From: Reyranella sp.
Lineage (GTDB): Bacteria; Pseudomonadota; Alphaproteobacteria; Reyranellales; Reyranellaceae
Reading direction: 5' to 3'
Length of the DNA: 38,205 nucleotides
Assembly (NCBI GenBank): GCA_021732285.1
Contig: JAKFVH010000279.1
Location: forward strand, 1 to 38,205
Positions 10,097-19,225 of this stretch are shown one piece after another. Below the pieces are notes generated by a model. The model was not told the origin of the DNA and did no database searches. It saw only the letters and a program-made list of their open reading frames with translations. Each line of letters begins with the position of its first letter. Position 1 is the first letter of the stretch. Position numbers and translations under genes: made by a program.

Positions 10097-11176
10097 TCAA
10101 GTGAGCGCGATCGGCCCGCCGTTCGATCCCGTCGCGCCTTTGATCGGCTCCGGCGAGAACACGTAGACGAATTGGTACTTGCGGTCGGCGAGCAACCCCG
10201 TGAAGTCGAGGTTCTCGTGGTTGTAGATGCCGTTCTTGGTGATGAGCTCGCCATGCACCGGGAAGGCCAGGTCCTTGTTGGGGTTGGGCACGACCTCGAC
10301 CGCCCAGCTGTCGCCGCCGGTCACGCACACGCCCTTGTCGATGCACCACTTGGCGACTTCGAGGCCGATGCCGGGCTCGCCGCTGTTGAACTTGTCGTTG
10401 TTCTTCATCCACAGCTTGCCCCAGCCAGTGTTGAAGAACACCGCATCGCCTTCCTTGATGTCGGCTTCCTGCATGTTCTGCTTCTGCAGGGCCGCCCGCA
10501 GGTCGGCGACGGTGATTTCGACGCCGACATCCATGTTGGGCTTCACCGCCTCGACGTCGAACAGATGGCCGCGCGTGAAGAACGGCTTGCAGTTCTCGAT
10601 GCCGATCTTGGCCAGGCCGTAGGCGCCACCGATCTCTTGCTCGGTGTGGCCGTTGTAATAACGCATCTCGTTCTTGTCGCCGTCCTTGCCCATCTGGATG
10701 CCGATATGCCCAAGGCCATCGAACTGAGTGCCGGTCTGGCCGATCTCGGTGGCGAGGTACTCATCGTGATAGATGAGCTTGTTGGCGCCGAACGGACCGC
10801 CGGTCGGCGAGCCTGGGATGCGCATGGTGAAGGCGCGCTCTCCGAACTTCGGCATGCCGGATTCATAGACGCGGCCGATACGGTAGATCTTGCCGTCCTT
10901 GATCAACTTCACGGTGTCGAGGACTTTGGCCGGCGTGATCCAGTTGGATGCACCCGCGACGTCGTCTTTGCCCCATTTCGGATGCGGCCAGAAGGGCGCC
11001 GTCGTAAGGGCTGGTGCCTGCGCCACTTGTTGGGCATTGGCGACGCCCGCTACCAATGTGCCGGCTGCGACCGCACCACCTACTAGACCGGCGGTCAGGA
11101 ACGCACGACGATCTTCGTCTACAGCCTGAGATGCCTGCTGGAGCTCTTCCTTGTCTTGAAGATATCTCGCGTCCAT
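10097..11176 (-). CDS. Tat-exported cyclase/kynurenine-formamidase-like family protein
   Basis: A 359-aa protein of the cyclase family (PF04199 type, metal-dependent amide or lactone hydrolases). It has a twin-arginine leader, DRRAFLTAGLVGG (22-34), then a hydrophobic stretch to ANAQQ, so it is probably exported folded with its metal. The usual metal motif HxGTHxDxxxH appears here as QTGTQFDGLGH (147-157): both leading histidines are Gln while Asp and the last His remain, a variant seen in one branch of the family whose chemistry is unsettled. GGAGGGAGCGGCT precedes the ATG. It is 162 nt upstream of the secreted lactonase, which suggests a shared periplasmic catabolic role (inference). Confidence 0.82.
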   Translation of the reverse strand: MDARYLQDKEELQQASQAVDEDRRAFLTAGLVGGAVAAGTLVAGVANAQQVAQAPALTTAPFWPHPKWGKDDVAGASNWITPAKVLDTVKLIKDGKIYRIGRVYESGMPKFGERAFTMRIPGSPTGGPFGANKLIYHDEYLATEIGQTGTQFDGLGHIGIQMGKDGDKNEMRYYNGHTEQEIGGAYGLAKIGIENCKPFFTRGHLFDVEAVKPNMDVGVEITVADLRAALQKQNMQEADIKEGDAVFFNTGWGKLWMKNNDKFNSGEPGIGLEVAKWCIDKGVCVTGGDSWAVEVVPNPNKDLAFPVHGELITKNGIYNHENLDFTGLLADRKYQFVYVFSPEPIKGATGSNGGPIALT

Positions 11177-11250
11177 AGCCGCTCCCTCCGTTAGTTATTG
11201 ACGGACGAAGCGTCCTGCCGTCGCCTGCTGGCGTCAAGATGCACGGCGGC

Positions 11251-11279
11251 GTAACATTGTAACTGTCACTGAACTGACA
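11251..11279 (+). promoter_or_regulatory. Candidate operator ahead of the CobW-family gene
   Basis: Two adjoining symmetrical blocks lie 12-40 nt before the ATG: GTAACATTGTAAC (11251-11263, imperfect dyad) and TGTCA-N6-TGACA (11264-11279, perfect arms). COG0523 genes are often under zinc (Zur) or cobalt control, and the first block is AT-rich like Zur sites, but I cannot match it to a defined consensus. Confidence 0.3.
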
Positions 11280-11290
11280 CCGGCGATGCA

Positions 11291-12329
11291 ATGAGTCTGT
11301 TCGACCAAGACAAGTCTGCCGGGCGCATGCCCGTCAGCCTGATCACCGGCTTCCTCGGCAGCGGCAAAACCACTTTGCTCAACCGCGTGCTGGGTGATCC
11401 GCGCATGGCCCGCAGCCTGGTGCTGGTGAATGAGTTCGGCGAGGTCGGCCTCGACCATCTGTTCATGCAATCGGTGGCCGGCGACATTGGTGTTGCTCCA
11501 GTCAGGCTGCGTCTGCTGCACCATCCAAGGCGATCTCGACAAGACGTTGCGCGACATCGCCCGCCGCCGCGCCAAGGACGAGACGCCGCCGTTCGATCGC
11601 GTGCTGCTGGAGACCACGGGCCTCGCCGATCCGGCGCCCATCCTGCAGCTGCTGCTGAACCATCCCATGATCAGCCACGACTACCGGCTTGACGGTGTCG
11701 TGGCGACGGTCGACGCCCTGAACGGCGCACGCCAGCTCGACGAGCACCAGGAGGCGGTGAAGCAGGCTGCCGTCGCCGACCGTCTGCTGATCAGCAAGAC
11801 CGACCTCGCCGACATCGATACCAGCGCGCATCTCAGGGCCCGGCTGGAGGACCTCAATCCCGGCGCGTCTCTTTATGAAGTCGTGCAGGGCGAGATCGAC
11901 CCGGCGCTGCTGTTCGATTCGGGCCCGTTCGATCCTGCCGGCAAGAGCGACCGCGTTCAGCAATGGCTGAACGCCGAGGCGCACGACCATCATCACCATC
12001 ACGAGCATCACGATCGCTCGCGTCACGACGCCCATATCGGCTCCTTCTGTCTCACCTTCGACGAGCCACTGGACTGGGACCGCTTCAACCGCTGGCTGAT
12101 GGCGGTCCGCGCCTCATGGGGCGACAGGCTGTTGCGCGTAAAAGGCGTGCTCGATGTCGTCGGCGAAAGCCAGCCGCTGGTCATCCACGGCGTGCATCGC
12201 ACGTTCCATCCGCCGACCCTGCTGGTGCGCTGGCCCGACGACGACCGGCGCTCGCGCCTGGTGTTCATCACGCGTGATCTCGACCGCGCCACGGTCGAAG
12301 CGAGCTGGCGCGAGATGCAGGACGCCTGA
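11291..12329 (+). pseudogene. CobW/COG0523 metallochaperone GTPase, one +1 frameshift
   Basis: A GTP-dependent metal chaperone family. The first frame gives ITGFLGSGKTTLLNRVL (Walker A) and LVNEFGEVGLDH, then turns to nonsense after AGDI. The +1 frame resumes with VLLQSGCVCCTIQGDL, which carries the CxCC metal site, and continues to a normal end with LLETTGLADP, SKTDLADI (guanine specificity) and a His-rich patch (DHHHHHEHHD) near residue 190 of the second frame. One extra G at about 11489 explains everything: without it the protein would be about 345 aa and complete. So this is either a very recent pseudogene or a sequence error. The true protein is most likely a zinc- or cobalt-handling chaperone. 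No strong ribosome site precedes the ATG. Confidence 0.82.
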
Positions 12330-12399
12330 CGACCATGTCCGAAAACCGCCAGACCTGAGGCCGCTGCATCACCATTGTCCGCTCCCAACACGGAAACAC

Positions 12400-12796
12400 G
12401 ACAAGGCAACTCTGCGACGAGAAATCCCTGTGGCCAGCGGCGCAGCGTCGGTCTGGCAGAAGCTGCGCGACTTCGGCGCGGTTCATACCAAGGTGGCGCC
12501 GGGCTTCCTCACCGACCTCAAGATGGACAAGGGGGGATCGGATCCTCACCTTCTTCAACGGCATGGTGGCACGCGAACGGCTGATCACCTCCGACGACGA
12601 GACCTGCCGGCTGGTCTATTCGGTCATCGAAGGCCAGGCGAGCCATTACAACGCCGCCGTCCAGGTCTTCCCCGACGGCGACGGCAGCCGCGTGGTCTGG
12701 ACGATCGACCTTTTGCCCAACGAGCTTGCGCCCGTGATCGGCGGGCTGATGGACGAGGCGGTGAAGGTGATGAGGAAGCGATTGGCTGAAGGCTGA
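12400..12796 (+). pseudogene. SRPBCC (START-like) family protein, frameshifted in a G6 tract
   Basis: A small lipid-binding-fold protein of the polyketide cyclase/SRPBCC type, of unknown ligand. The first frame reads LRREIPVASGAASVWQKLRDFG and APGFLTDLKMDKG; after the run of six Gs at 12531-12536 the next frame continues GDRILTFFNGMVARERLI and ends at 12796. Removing one G restores one protein of about 130 aa. No ATG is visible in the first frame upstream of the homology, which leaves the start unresolved (a GTG at 12430 is the nearest option, or a further lesion near 12405). It follows the CobW gene by about 70 nt, so both neighbours share the same type of lesion. Confidence 0.65.
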
Positions 12797-12803
12797 CGCC
12801 CGC

Positions 12804-12877
12804 TGTCATCCCGAGCGCAGCGAGGGACCTTTGCTCATGGCCTCAAAGGTCCCTCGGCCTACGGCCTCGGGATGACA
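12804..12877. terminator. Long hairpin between convergent genes
   Basis: TGTCATCCCGAG (12804-12815) pairs with CTCGGGATGACA (12866-12877), and the inner GAGGGACCTTTG (12822-12833) pairs with CAAAGGTCCCTC (12844-12855), giving a 74-nt two-part stem. It sits between the SRPBCC stop and the GST stop and would terminate both directions. The outer sequence resembles dispersed palindromes common in alphaproteobacteria. There is no U-run. Confidence 0.65.
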
Positions 12878-12887
12878 ACGGTGTCGA

Positions 12888-13514
12888 TCAGGCCGCGTCC
12901 TGCTTGGGCAGCACGTCCTCGTACTTCTTGAAGCCCGGCAGCTTCTCGATGCGCTCCATCCACGCCTTCACGTTGGGATAGGGCGCAAGATCGATCGCCG
13001 CTTCGCCGGCATACGAGACGTCGCCGTAGACCGCGACGTCGGCCACCGTCGGCTCATTGCCGACCAGGAAGGCCGACTTGGCCAGCGACGCCTCGAGCAC
13101 CTTCAGCCCATCGTTCGCGAGGCCGGTGTAGAGCTGGTAGACATTGTCGTCGGCCTTCATGAAGCCGCGCTTGATGGCGCGCGGGCGGTAGACGTTGGGG
13201 GCGAGCTTGTCGAACTCCCAGAACAGCCATTCGCGCACCCGCGCCTTCTCCTCGGCAGTCTTGCCGCCCATCTTGCCGAACTTGTCGGCGAGATAGAGCA
13301 GGATCGAGCCCGACTGGCAGAGTTTCAGGTCGCCGTCGACCAGCGCCGGCACCTGGCCGAAGCGGTTGATGGCGAGGTATTCCGGCTGCTTGTGCGCACC
13401 GGCCCGCAGATCGACATGCTTGTAGGCGAAGGGCTGGCCCATCAACGACAGGGCAAGCCCCGCCTTGTAGGTCGGGCCGCTCAGCCAGATGCCATATAGC
13501 GTAAGTTTCGACAT
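12888..13514 (-). CDS. Glutathione S-transferase family protein
   Basis: A 208-aa cytoplasmic protein with the GST layout: thioredoxin-like N-domain (1-80; LTLYGIWLSGPTYKAGLAL at the start, then NRFGQVPALVDGDLKLCQSGSILLYLADKF with the cis-Pro in QVPAL and the Gln-Ser glutathione contact), then an all-helical C-domain with the N-capping motif VADVAVYGDV. The start at 13514 is set by GGGAGAGACC before ATG; the open frame continues to 13991 only because it is antisense to the next gene. It is divergent from the glyoxalase-like gene at 13587. Substrate unknown. Confidence 0.92.
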   Translation of the reverse strand: MSKLTLYGIWLSGPTYKAGLALSLMGQPFAYKHVDLRAGAHKQPEYLAINRFGQVPALVDGDLKLCQSGSILLYLADKFGKMGGKTAEEKARVREWLFWEFDKLAPNVYRPRAIKRGFMKADDNVYQLYTGLANDGLKVLEASLAKSAFLVGNEPTVADVAVYGDVSYAGEAAIDLAPYPNVKAWMERIEKLPGFKKYEDVLPKQDAA

Positions 13515-13586
13515 GGTCTCTCCCAATTGATCAAGGAACACAGCATCGCACTTGAGCAGGCCCTGGTTAAGCCTGTATGAGCGGGC

Positions 13587-14336
13587 ATGAAGATTTCGGC
13601 GCGCGACATCGATCACCTCTCCCTGACACTCACCGAGCCCGAAGCGGCCGCCAATCGGCTGCTGCAACTCGGCTTCAACCTGACGCCGGAAGGCGTGGAA
13701 CCGCGCTGCATCTGCTTCCAGCCCGACCAGGACGACGTGCCCAACTACGTCGAGTTGCTGCAGGGTGAGCCGGTCACCGCCGTGGCGCTGAACGTCACCG
13801 AGCTCGAGGGCGAGGAACGCACCCACGCCTGGGAGACCGAGGACGGCTTCGAGGTCGATGCCGGCGTGGTGGTCGGCGAAAGCGGCGGCCCGCTGCCGTG
13901 GTTTGCGGTGAGGCACGAGACGCCGGATGCCTTCATGGAACCGGAATGGATCGTCCATCCCAACGGCGCGCTGGCGATGATGGCAGTGCATGCAGTCGCT
14001 GAGAATCCCAAGGCGATCGCCAAGGCGCTCAAGGAAGCGTGGAGCGCCAAGGTCGAGGAAGTATTCGACGGCTGCATGCTGGTGAAGACCGGCACGGTCG
14101 AGCTGCTGATCTGGTCGGCGGCGGCCTACCAGAGCGAATACAAGGCGATCGAGGCGATGGCGCCACAGGACCTGCCGGCGATTGTCGGCGTCACCATCGC
14201 CGTCGAGCGTGCACGGCCATTGCAGGCGCTGCTGCGTGCCAACAACGTGCCGTTCGCGCTGGCCGAAGGCGATCGCGTGCTGACGTCGCCCGAACAGTCG
14301 GGCGGGTTGATGTTCGAATTCCTGCCGCAGAACTGA
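13587..14336 (+). CDS. VOC/glyoxalase-like domain protein
   Basis: A 249-aa protein starting ISARDIDHLSLTLTEPEAAANRL with LGFNLTPEG, the opening of a vicinal-oxygen-chelate fold of the glyoxalase-like type (PF13468-like). Repeated beta-alpha-beta-beta-beta units appear at about 1-130 and 135-249; the metal-site His is present in IDHLSLT. The enzyme activity is unknown. It is divergently arranged with the GST gene (72 nt apart) and could share a bidirectional promoter, which would fit a detoxification pairing. The start follows the family pattern; the ribosome site is weak. Confidence 0.8.
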   Translation: MKISARDIDHLSLTLTEPEAAANRLLQLGFNLTPEGVEPRCICFQPDQDDVPNYVELLQGEPVTAVALNVTELEGEERTHAWETEDGFEVDAGVVVGESGGPLPWFAVRHETPDAFMEPEWIVHPNGALAMMAVHAVAENPKAIAKALKEAWSAKVEEVFDGCMLVKTGTVELLIWSAAAYQSEYKAIEAMAPQDLPAIVGVTIAVERARPLQALLRANNVPFALAEGDRVLTSPEQSGGLMFEFLPQN

Positions 14337-14341
14337 TGGGA

Positions 14342-14429
14342 GCGCGGGCCTCCGGCCCGCTCATGGTCTTCTGGACCGCGCGCGTCCCGCGCGCTCATGG
14401 GGCGCGCGAGACGCGCGCGGTCCGGAAGA
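14342..14429. repeat. Palindromic repeat family A, long copy
   Basis: Two nested parts: a short hairpin GCGGGCC/GGCCCGC (14344-14350 with 14354-14360), then GGACCGCGCGCGT (14373-14385) pairing with ACGCGCGCGGTCC (14411-14423) around an inner GCGCGC stem. It ends GGTCCGGAAGAGG, matching the copies at 113-160 and 3008-3073. It begins 6 nt after the glyoxalase-like stop. Confidence 0.75.
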
Positions 14430-14488
14430 GGAAGCTCGCCGGCCGGATGGCGCTCGGCCTGCCGATCGACGGCTGATCAAAGAGAATT

Positions 14489-14621
14489 CCTCCCCTTCGC
14501 GGATGCCGCGAAGGGGAGGTGTCCCGCGTAGCGGGCGGAGGGGTCATGAGCACCAGTCCGGTCGCCCTTGACCCCTCCGTCGCCGTATGACGGCGACACC
14601 TCCCCAGCGAAGCTGGGGAGG
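14489..14621. repeat. Palindromic repeat family B, copy 1
   Basis: A 133-bp composite palindrome. A terminal hairpin CCTCCCCTTCGCGG (14489-14502) with CCGCGAAGGGGAGG (14506-14519), a central arm pair CGGAGGGGTCA (14536-14546) with TGACCCCTCCG (14569-14579), a small stem GTCGCCGT/ACGGCGAC (14579-14597) and a terminal hairpin CCTCCCCAGC/GCTGGGGAGG (14599-14621). It lies exactly between two convergent gene ends. A second copy is at 16634-16764. Confidence 0.8.
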
Positions 14622-14627
14622 AAGGTT

Positions 14628-15395
14628 CTAGAACGCCGGCAGCGGCGCCTGGGGCACGTCCTTCCAGAAATCGGGATCGTGTCCGAAGAACAGCTTCGCC
14701 CCGCCCTTCTCCAGCGCTTCCAGGCGATCGAGCGAGGCCAGCATCTGTTCGCGGTCGTAGACGAAGCGCGGCAGCCTTCGCTCGCGCAAGGTGCGGCAGA
14801 AGTAGCAGGAGTCGCCCGTGATCACGACCTCGCCCTTCTCGGTGCGCACTCTCAGCGACTGGTGGCCGGGTGTGTGACCGTAGGTCGGGATGCACACCAC
14901 GCTGCCGTCGCCGAACAGGTCGTGCTCGCCCTCGACCTGCTTCACCGGATGGCCGTGATCGAAGTCGGCGCGGAAGAAGCCGACCTTGGCCGCGGTCTCG
15001 GGATCCTGCGCGGCCTGCCATTCGCGCTTCTGGATGACCATGGTGGCATTGGGAACGAGTTCGTTGCCGCCGGCATGATCGAAGTGAAGGTGCGAGTTCA
15101 CGATGTAGTCGACCTTGCCGGGATCGCGGTCGATCGATTCCAGGCGTGACTTCACATCGTCCTTCGGACCGTATTCCTGGAAGCCGAAGATGCGGGCCAC
15201 GCGCTCGCCGAGCCGGCCGGCCGCATCGGTACGGCACTGAGGATGCATGCCGGTGTCGAACAATGCCCGGCCCTTGGGATGCTCGATGAGATAGGACGGT
15301 ATCGGCAGGCTCACCGAACCATCCTCGCCCTCGATCATGTCCTTCAACCGGCCGACGAGACGGCCGCAGGTCATAGCATAGAGCTTCGCCGTCAT
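14628..15395 (-). CDS. Metallo-beta-lactamase fold hydrolase, AHL-lactonase-like, cytoplasmic
   Basis: A 255-aa protein without signal peptide. Zinc ligands are complete: HLHFDH (102-107), His in GHTPGHQS, Asp in ITGDSCYF and His in FFGHDPDFW. FDTGMHP and the spacing are typical of the AttM/AiiA-type N-acyl-homoserine lactonase branch. It is a distant paralogue of the secreted enzyme at 9059-9934; one acts outside the cytoplasm and this one inside. The start at 15395 follows GAGAGGAAGCG. No acyl-homoserine-lactone synthase or LuxR gene is in the window, so a role in signal degradation is only a family-level possibility. Confidence 0.88.
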   Translation of the reverse strand: MTAKLYAMTCGRLVGRLKDMIEGEDGSVSLPIPSYLIEHPKGRALFDTGMHPQCRTDAAGRLGERVARIFGFQEYGPKDDVKSRLESIDRDPGKVDYIVNSHLHFDHAGGNELVPNATMVIQKREWQAAQDPETAAKVGFFRADFDHGHPVKQVEGEHDLFGDGSVVCIPTYGHTPGHQSLRVRTEKGEVVITGDSCYFCRTLRERRLPRFVYDREQMLASLDRLEALEKGGAKLFFGHDPDFWKDVPQAPLPAF

Positions 15396-15443
15396 CGCTT
15401 CCTCTCTTCCACGGCGAAAGCCTAACACATATGCTCCGCGCCC

Positions 15444-16625
15444 ATGCGCCTTCCGACCGTCGCTCTCTTTCTTGTCCTGCTCTGCGGTCCGGCCGTGGCG
15501 CAAGCACCGTCGCCAACGCCGCCCGCGCCGCGCGTTACACTCAACATAGCGCTGCCGCCGCCAGCCGATCATCGATTGTCCGGCCTGGGACCGCCCGGGC
15601 GTCTTGCCACCAGCGCCGATGGCTCGATCTACGTCGCGACCTCGAGCTTCCAGCCTTCGCCCGACGGCGTCCTGCCGGCCAAGAGCGCGCACATCGAGCT
15701 TCAGGGCTATACGCGCGACGGCGCGCAGAAGTATCGCACCAAGCTGCCCGTGCAAGCGGGCGTCGGGCCGAACGGCTTTAATGCCGAATCGCTCGGCGTC
15801 GTCGCCTTCCTGTCGGGCGAGGCCGCAGTGTTCCTGTCGAGCTCGAACACGCGGGTGGCCCTGCCGCAAGACGAACGTTCAGTGACGACGCTCTTCAGGG
15901 TCGACGCGAGCGGCAAGGTGCAGAGCGCCGCCTCGGTGCTGCCGGCGAGCAACGCGAGTGGCGCCTTCTATCGCACCAGGTTCTACGCGCCGACGGCTGA
16001 CAACGGCCTCCTGGTCGCCGGCGGCTACGGTCCCGACCCCTTCAACTGGTGGATCGGCAAGTTCGACGCGGTGGGCCAGCGCGCCTGGCAGGCCGGCCCG
16101 GGACCGGCCTATCCGGAAGACGTCTACGGCCTCGCCGCTAAGCCCGATGGCAGCATGTCGGCCATCATCCAGGAAGTCGGACAGGCGTCCGGCTTGAGCC
16201 AATGGTATGTCGCGCGCTTCGCCGCCGACGGCACGCCGCAGGGCCGCGCACCGTTCAATACGCTCGGCACGTCGTTCGTGATGCTGCCGGGCTTCTGGGT
16301 CTCGGCGGTCGACATCTTCCAGACGGCGAACGCGCCGGCGCTGGTGCGGCTCGACGAGCAGGGCAAGGTGCTCGGCAGCGCGCCGTGGCCGTTCGACCAG
16401 ACGCGCCGGCTGATCGCCGACGGCGACGGCGTCGCCGCCGTCGTCTGCGCGGCATCAGGACCGCTCTGCTTCGTGGTGCGCGCCGGCGTCGACGGCAAGA
16501 TCCGCTGGCAGAGCCCGGCCGGCAGCTTCACCGACATCGCCCGCACGCCGGACGGCCAGATCGTCGCCGTCTCGTGGTCGGCCGACATGCTGTCGGCCAG
16601 CCTGGTGCGGTTCGCGAATCCGTAA
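15444..16625 (+). CDS. Secreted beta-propeller-like protein of unknown function
   Basis: A 393-aa protein with a clear signal peptide (MRLPTVALFLVLLCGPAVAQ, cut after AVA-Q or near it) and then a Pro-rich spacer. The mature part shows repeated strands of the type LATSADGSIYVAT, LAAKPDGSMSAII and IARTPDGQIVAVS about 50-100 residues apart, the look of an NHL/WD-like propeller or a delta-60 repeat protein. No catalytic motif is evident and I do not recognise the family. It is divergent from the lactonase gene (48 nt apart). No Shine-Dalgarno sequence is obvious. It ends 8 nt before repeat family B copy 2. Confidence 0.7.
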   Translation: MRLPTVALFLVLLCGPAVAQAPSPTPPAPRVTLNIALPPPADHRLSGLGPPGRLATSADGSIYVATSSFQPSPDGVLPAKSAHIELQGYTRDGAQKYRTKLPVQAGVGPNGFNAESLGVVAFLSGEAAVFLSSSNTRVALPQDERSVTTLFRVDASGKVQSAASVLPASNASGAFYRTRFYAPTADNGLLVAGGYGPDPFNWWIGKFDAVGQRAWQAGPGPAYPEDVYGLAAKPDGSMSAIIQEVGQASGLSQWYVARFAADGTPQGRAPFNTLGTSFVMLPGFWVSAVDIFQTANAPALVRLDEQGKVLGSAPWPFDQTRRLIADGDGVAAVVCAASGPLCFVVRAGVDGKIRWQSPAGSFTDIARTPDGQIVAVSWSADMLSASLVRFANP

Positions 16626-16633
16626 AGAGCCTT

Positions 16634-16764
16634 CCTCTCCACGTCATACGTGGGGAGGTGTCCGCGGAGCGGACGGAGGGGTCATGAGCCACAGACTCGT
16701 TTGTCGCCCATGACCCCTCCGTCGGCGTATGACGCCGACACCTCCCCAGCTTCGCTGGGGAGGA
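16634..16764. repeat. Palindromic repeat family B, copy 2
   Basis: Same architecture as 14489-14621: a first hairpin CCTCTCCACGT/ACGTGGGGAGG (16634-16658), CGGAGGGGTCA pairing with TGACCCCTCCG (about 16675-16721), a GTCGGCGT/ACGCCGAC stem and a terminal CCTCCCCAGC/GCTGGGGAGG hairpin. Stem sequences differ between copies by paired changes that keep the fold, while the loops diverge. It again lies between two convergent genes, 4 nt from the gatB stop. Confidence 0.8.
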
Positions 16765-16768
16765 AGAG

Positions 16769-18217
<1,449 letters not shown>

Positions 18218-18238
18218 AATGCGAGGCTAATTAGGCGA

Positions 18239-19144
18239 TCACCGCGGCGGCGTCCAGAGCGTCAAAAACCGCTGCACCACGGCTGCCGAATTGTCCGAGG
18301 CGAGCTGGAAGAAGGTGCGGATCTCGTTGGCGCCCTGATCGCCGCCCGCCAGGTCGGAGAGGCTGCGGAAGGCGATGAATGGCACCCCGTTGGCGTAGGC
18401 GACCATGGCCACCGCCGCGCTTTCCATGTCGAGCACGTGGGCATCGAAGGTCTTGAACACGTACTGGCGGAAGGCGGCATTGTCGACGAAGGCCGGACCC
18501 GACACGCCGTTGCCGCCCACGACCAGGCGCGGCGCGCCCGGCAGGCAGGCCTGCTCGGCCGTGCAGCGCTTGAGGTCGATCGCCCCGATCTTGGCCGCGG
18601 CGGCCAGCATGCCGGCATCGGCATCGAACCAGAAGCGCCTCTCCACGCCCTTGGCTGTGCGCACGCCGATATCGCCCGGAAAGATCATGCCGTAGTTGGG
18701 AAAGGGCGTTTTAGCCCAGGGCGGCGGCTGGAACTTGCCGTCGACCTCGCGCGCGAACACGGCTTCGAGATACTGGCCCCAGCGCGCGGCCACCGCGACA
18801 TCGCCGATCTGCAGGTTGGGATCGACGCCGCCCGCGATGCCGCTCACGACGATGCCGGTGATATCGAAGCGATCAAGCGCGAGCTGCACGTTCATGGTGG
18901 CGTTCACCATGCTGATGCCGCTCAGGAACAGCACCACCTTGCGGCCTGACAGGGTTCCGGTGACGAACTCCACACCGTTGGCGGAGTGGCTCTTGGCCTC
19001 GCCCAGGCTTGCCTTCAAGACCTTCCATTCGGGCTCGAAGGCCGACACCACGGCTATGCGCGGCATGGAGTCGAGCCGATCGGCGGCCCGCAGCGGCGCG
19101 GTGAGCGTCAGCAACAGGCACAGAATACAGACGATGGTACGCAT
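18239..19144 (-). CDS. Exported nucleoside phosphorylase/MTA-SAH nucleosidase-like protein
   Basis: A 301-aa member of the PNP/UDP family, which cleaves N-glycosidic bonds of nucleosides. RIAVVSAFEPEWKVL (29-43), VVSGIAGGVDPNLQIGDV and VLDMESAAVAMVAYANGVPFIAFRSLSD are the core motifs; MESAA binds the ribose and the Asp of SLSD is the usual catalytic acid. Unlike the cytoplasmic MtnN enzyme it carries a signal peptide (MRTIVCILCLLLTLTAPLRA, cut near RAA-D) and an insertion of about 50 residues before the MESAA motif, so it probably works in the periplasm, perhaps in purine nucleoside salvage. It is upstream of gatB with a 21-nt gap. Family sure, substrate not. Confidence 0.85.
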   Translation of the reverse strand: MRTIVCILCLLLTLTAPLRAADRLDSMPRIAVVSAFEPEWKVLKASLGEAKSHSANGVEFVTGTLSGRKVVLFLSGISMVNATMNVQLALDRFDITGIVVSGIAGGVDPNLQIGDVAVAARWGQYLEAVFAREVDGKFQPPPWAKTPFPNYGMIFPGDIGVRTAKGVERRFWFDADAGMLAAAAKIGAIDLKRCTAEQACLPGAPRLVVGGNGVSGPAFVDNAAFRQYVFKTFDAHVLDMESAAVAMVAYANGVPFIAFRSLSDLAGGDQGANEIRTFFQLASDNSAAVVQRFLTLWTPPR

Positions 19145-19225
19145 GATGCCGCTGAATAGCCGGTTGAATCCCGCTTGGCAAAAAAATCGATCCGTGTCCT
19201 GCTCGCCCCGATTGCGGAGGCCAAC

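Noticed and set aside
12023-12409. Minus-strand open frames over the CobW and SRPBCC region
   Set aside because: They arise by antisense reading; the plus-strand frames show GTPase and SRPBCC motifs once single-base shifts are allowed.
13518-13536. TTGATCAA just upstream of the GST start
   Set aside because: The two half sites directly abut, so the 4-nt spacer needed for an FNR-type dimer is missing.
9059-15395. Idea of a quorum-quenching island from two lactonase-like enzymes
   Set aside because: The two genes are 5 kb apart in different contexts and no acyl-homoserine-lactone synthase or LuxR gene is visible; the family has many other substrates.
14628-15869. Longer version of the second metallo-beta-lactamase frame starting at 15869
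   Set aside because: The extra 158 residues are antisense to the propeller-like gene and have no family match; the ATG at 15395 has a good ribosome site.
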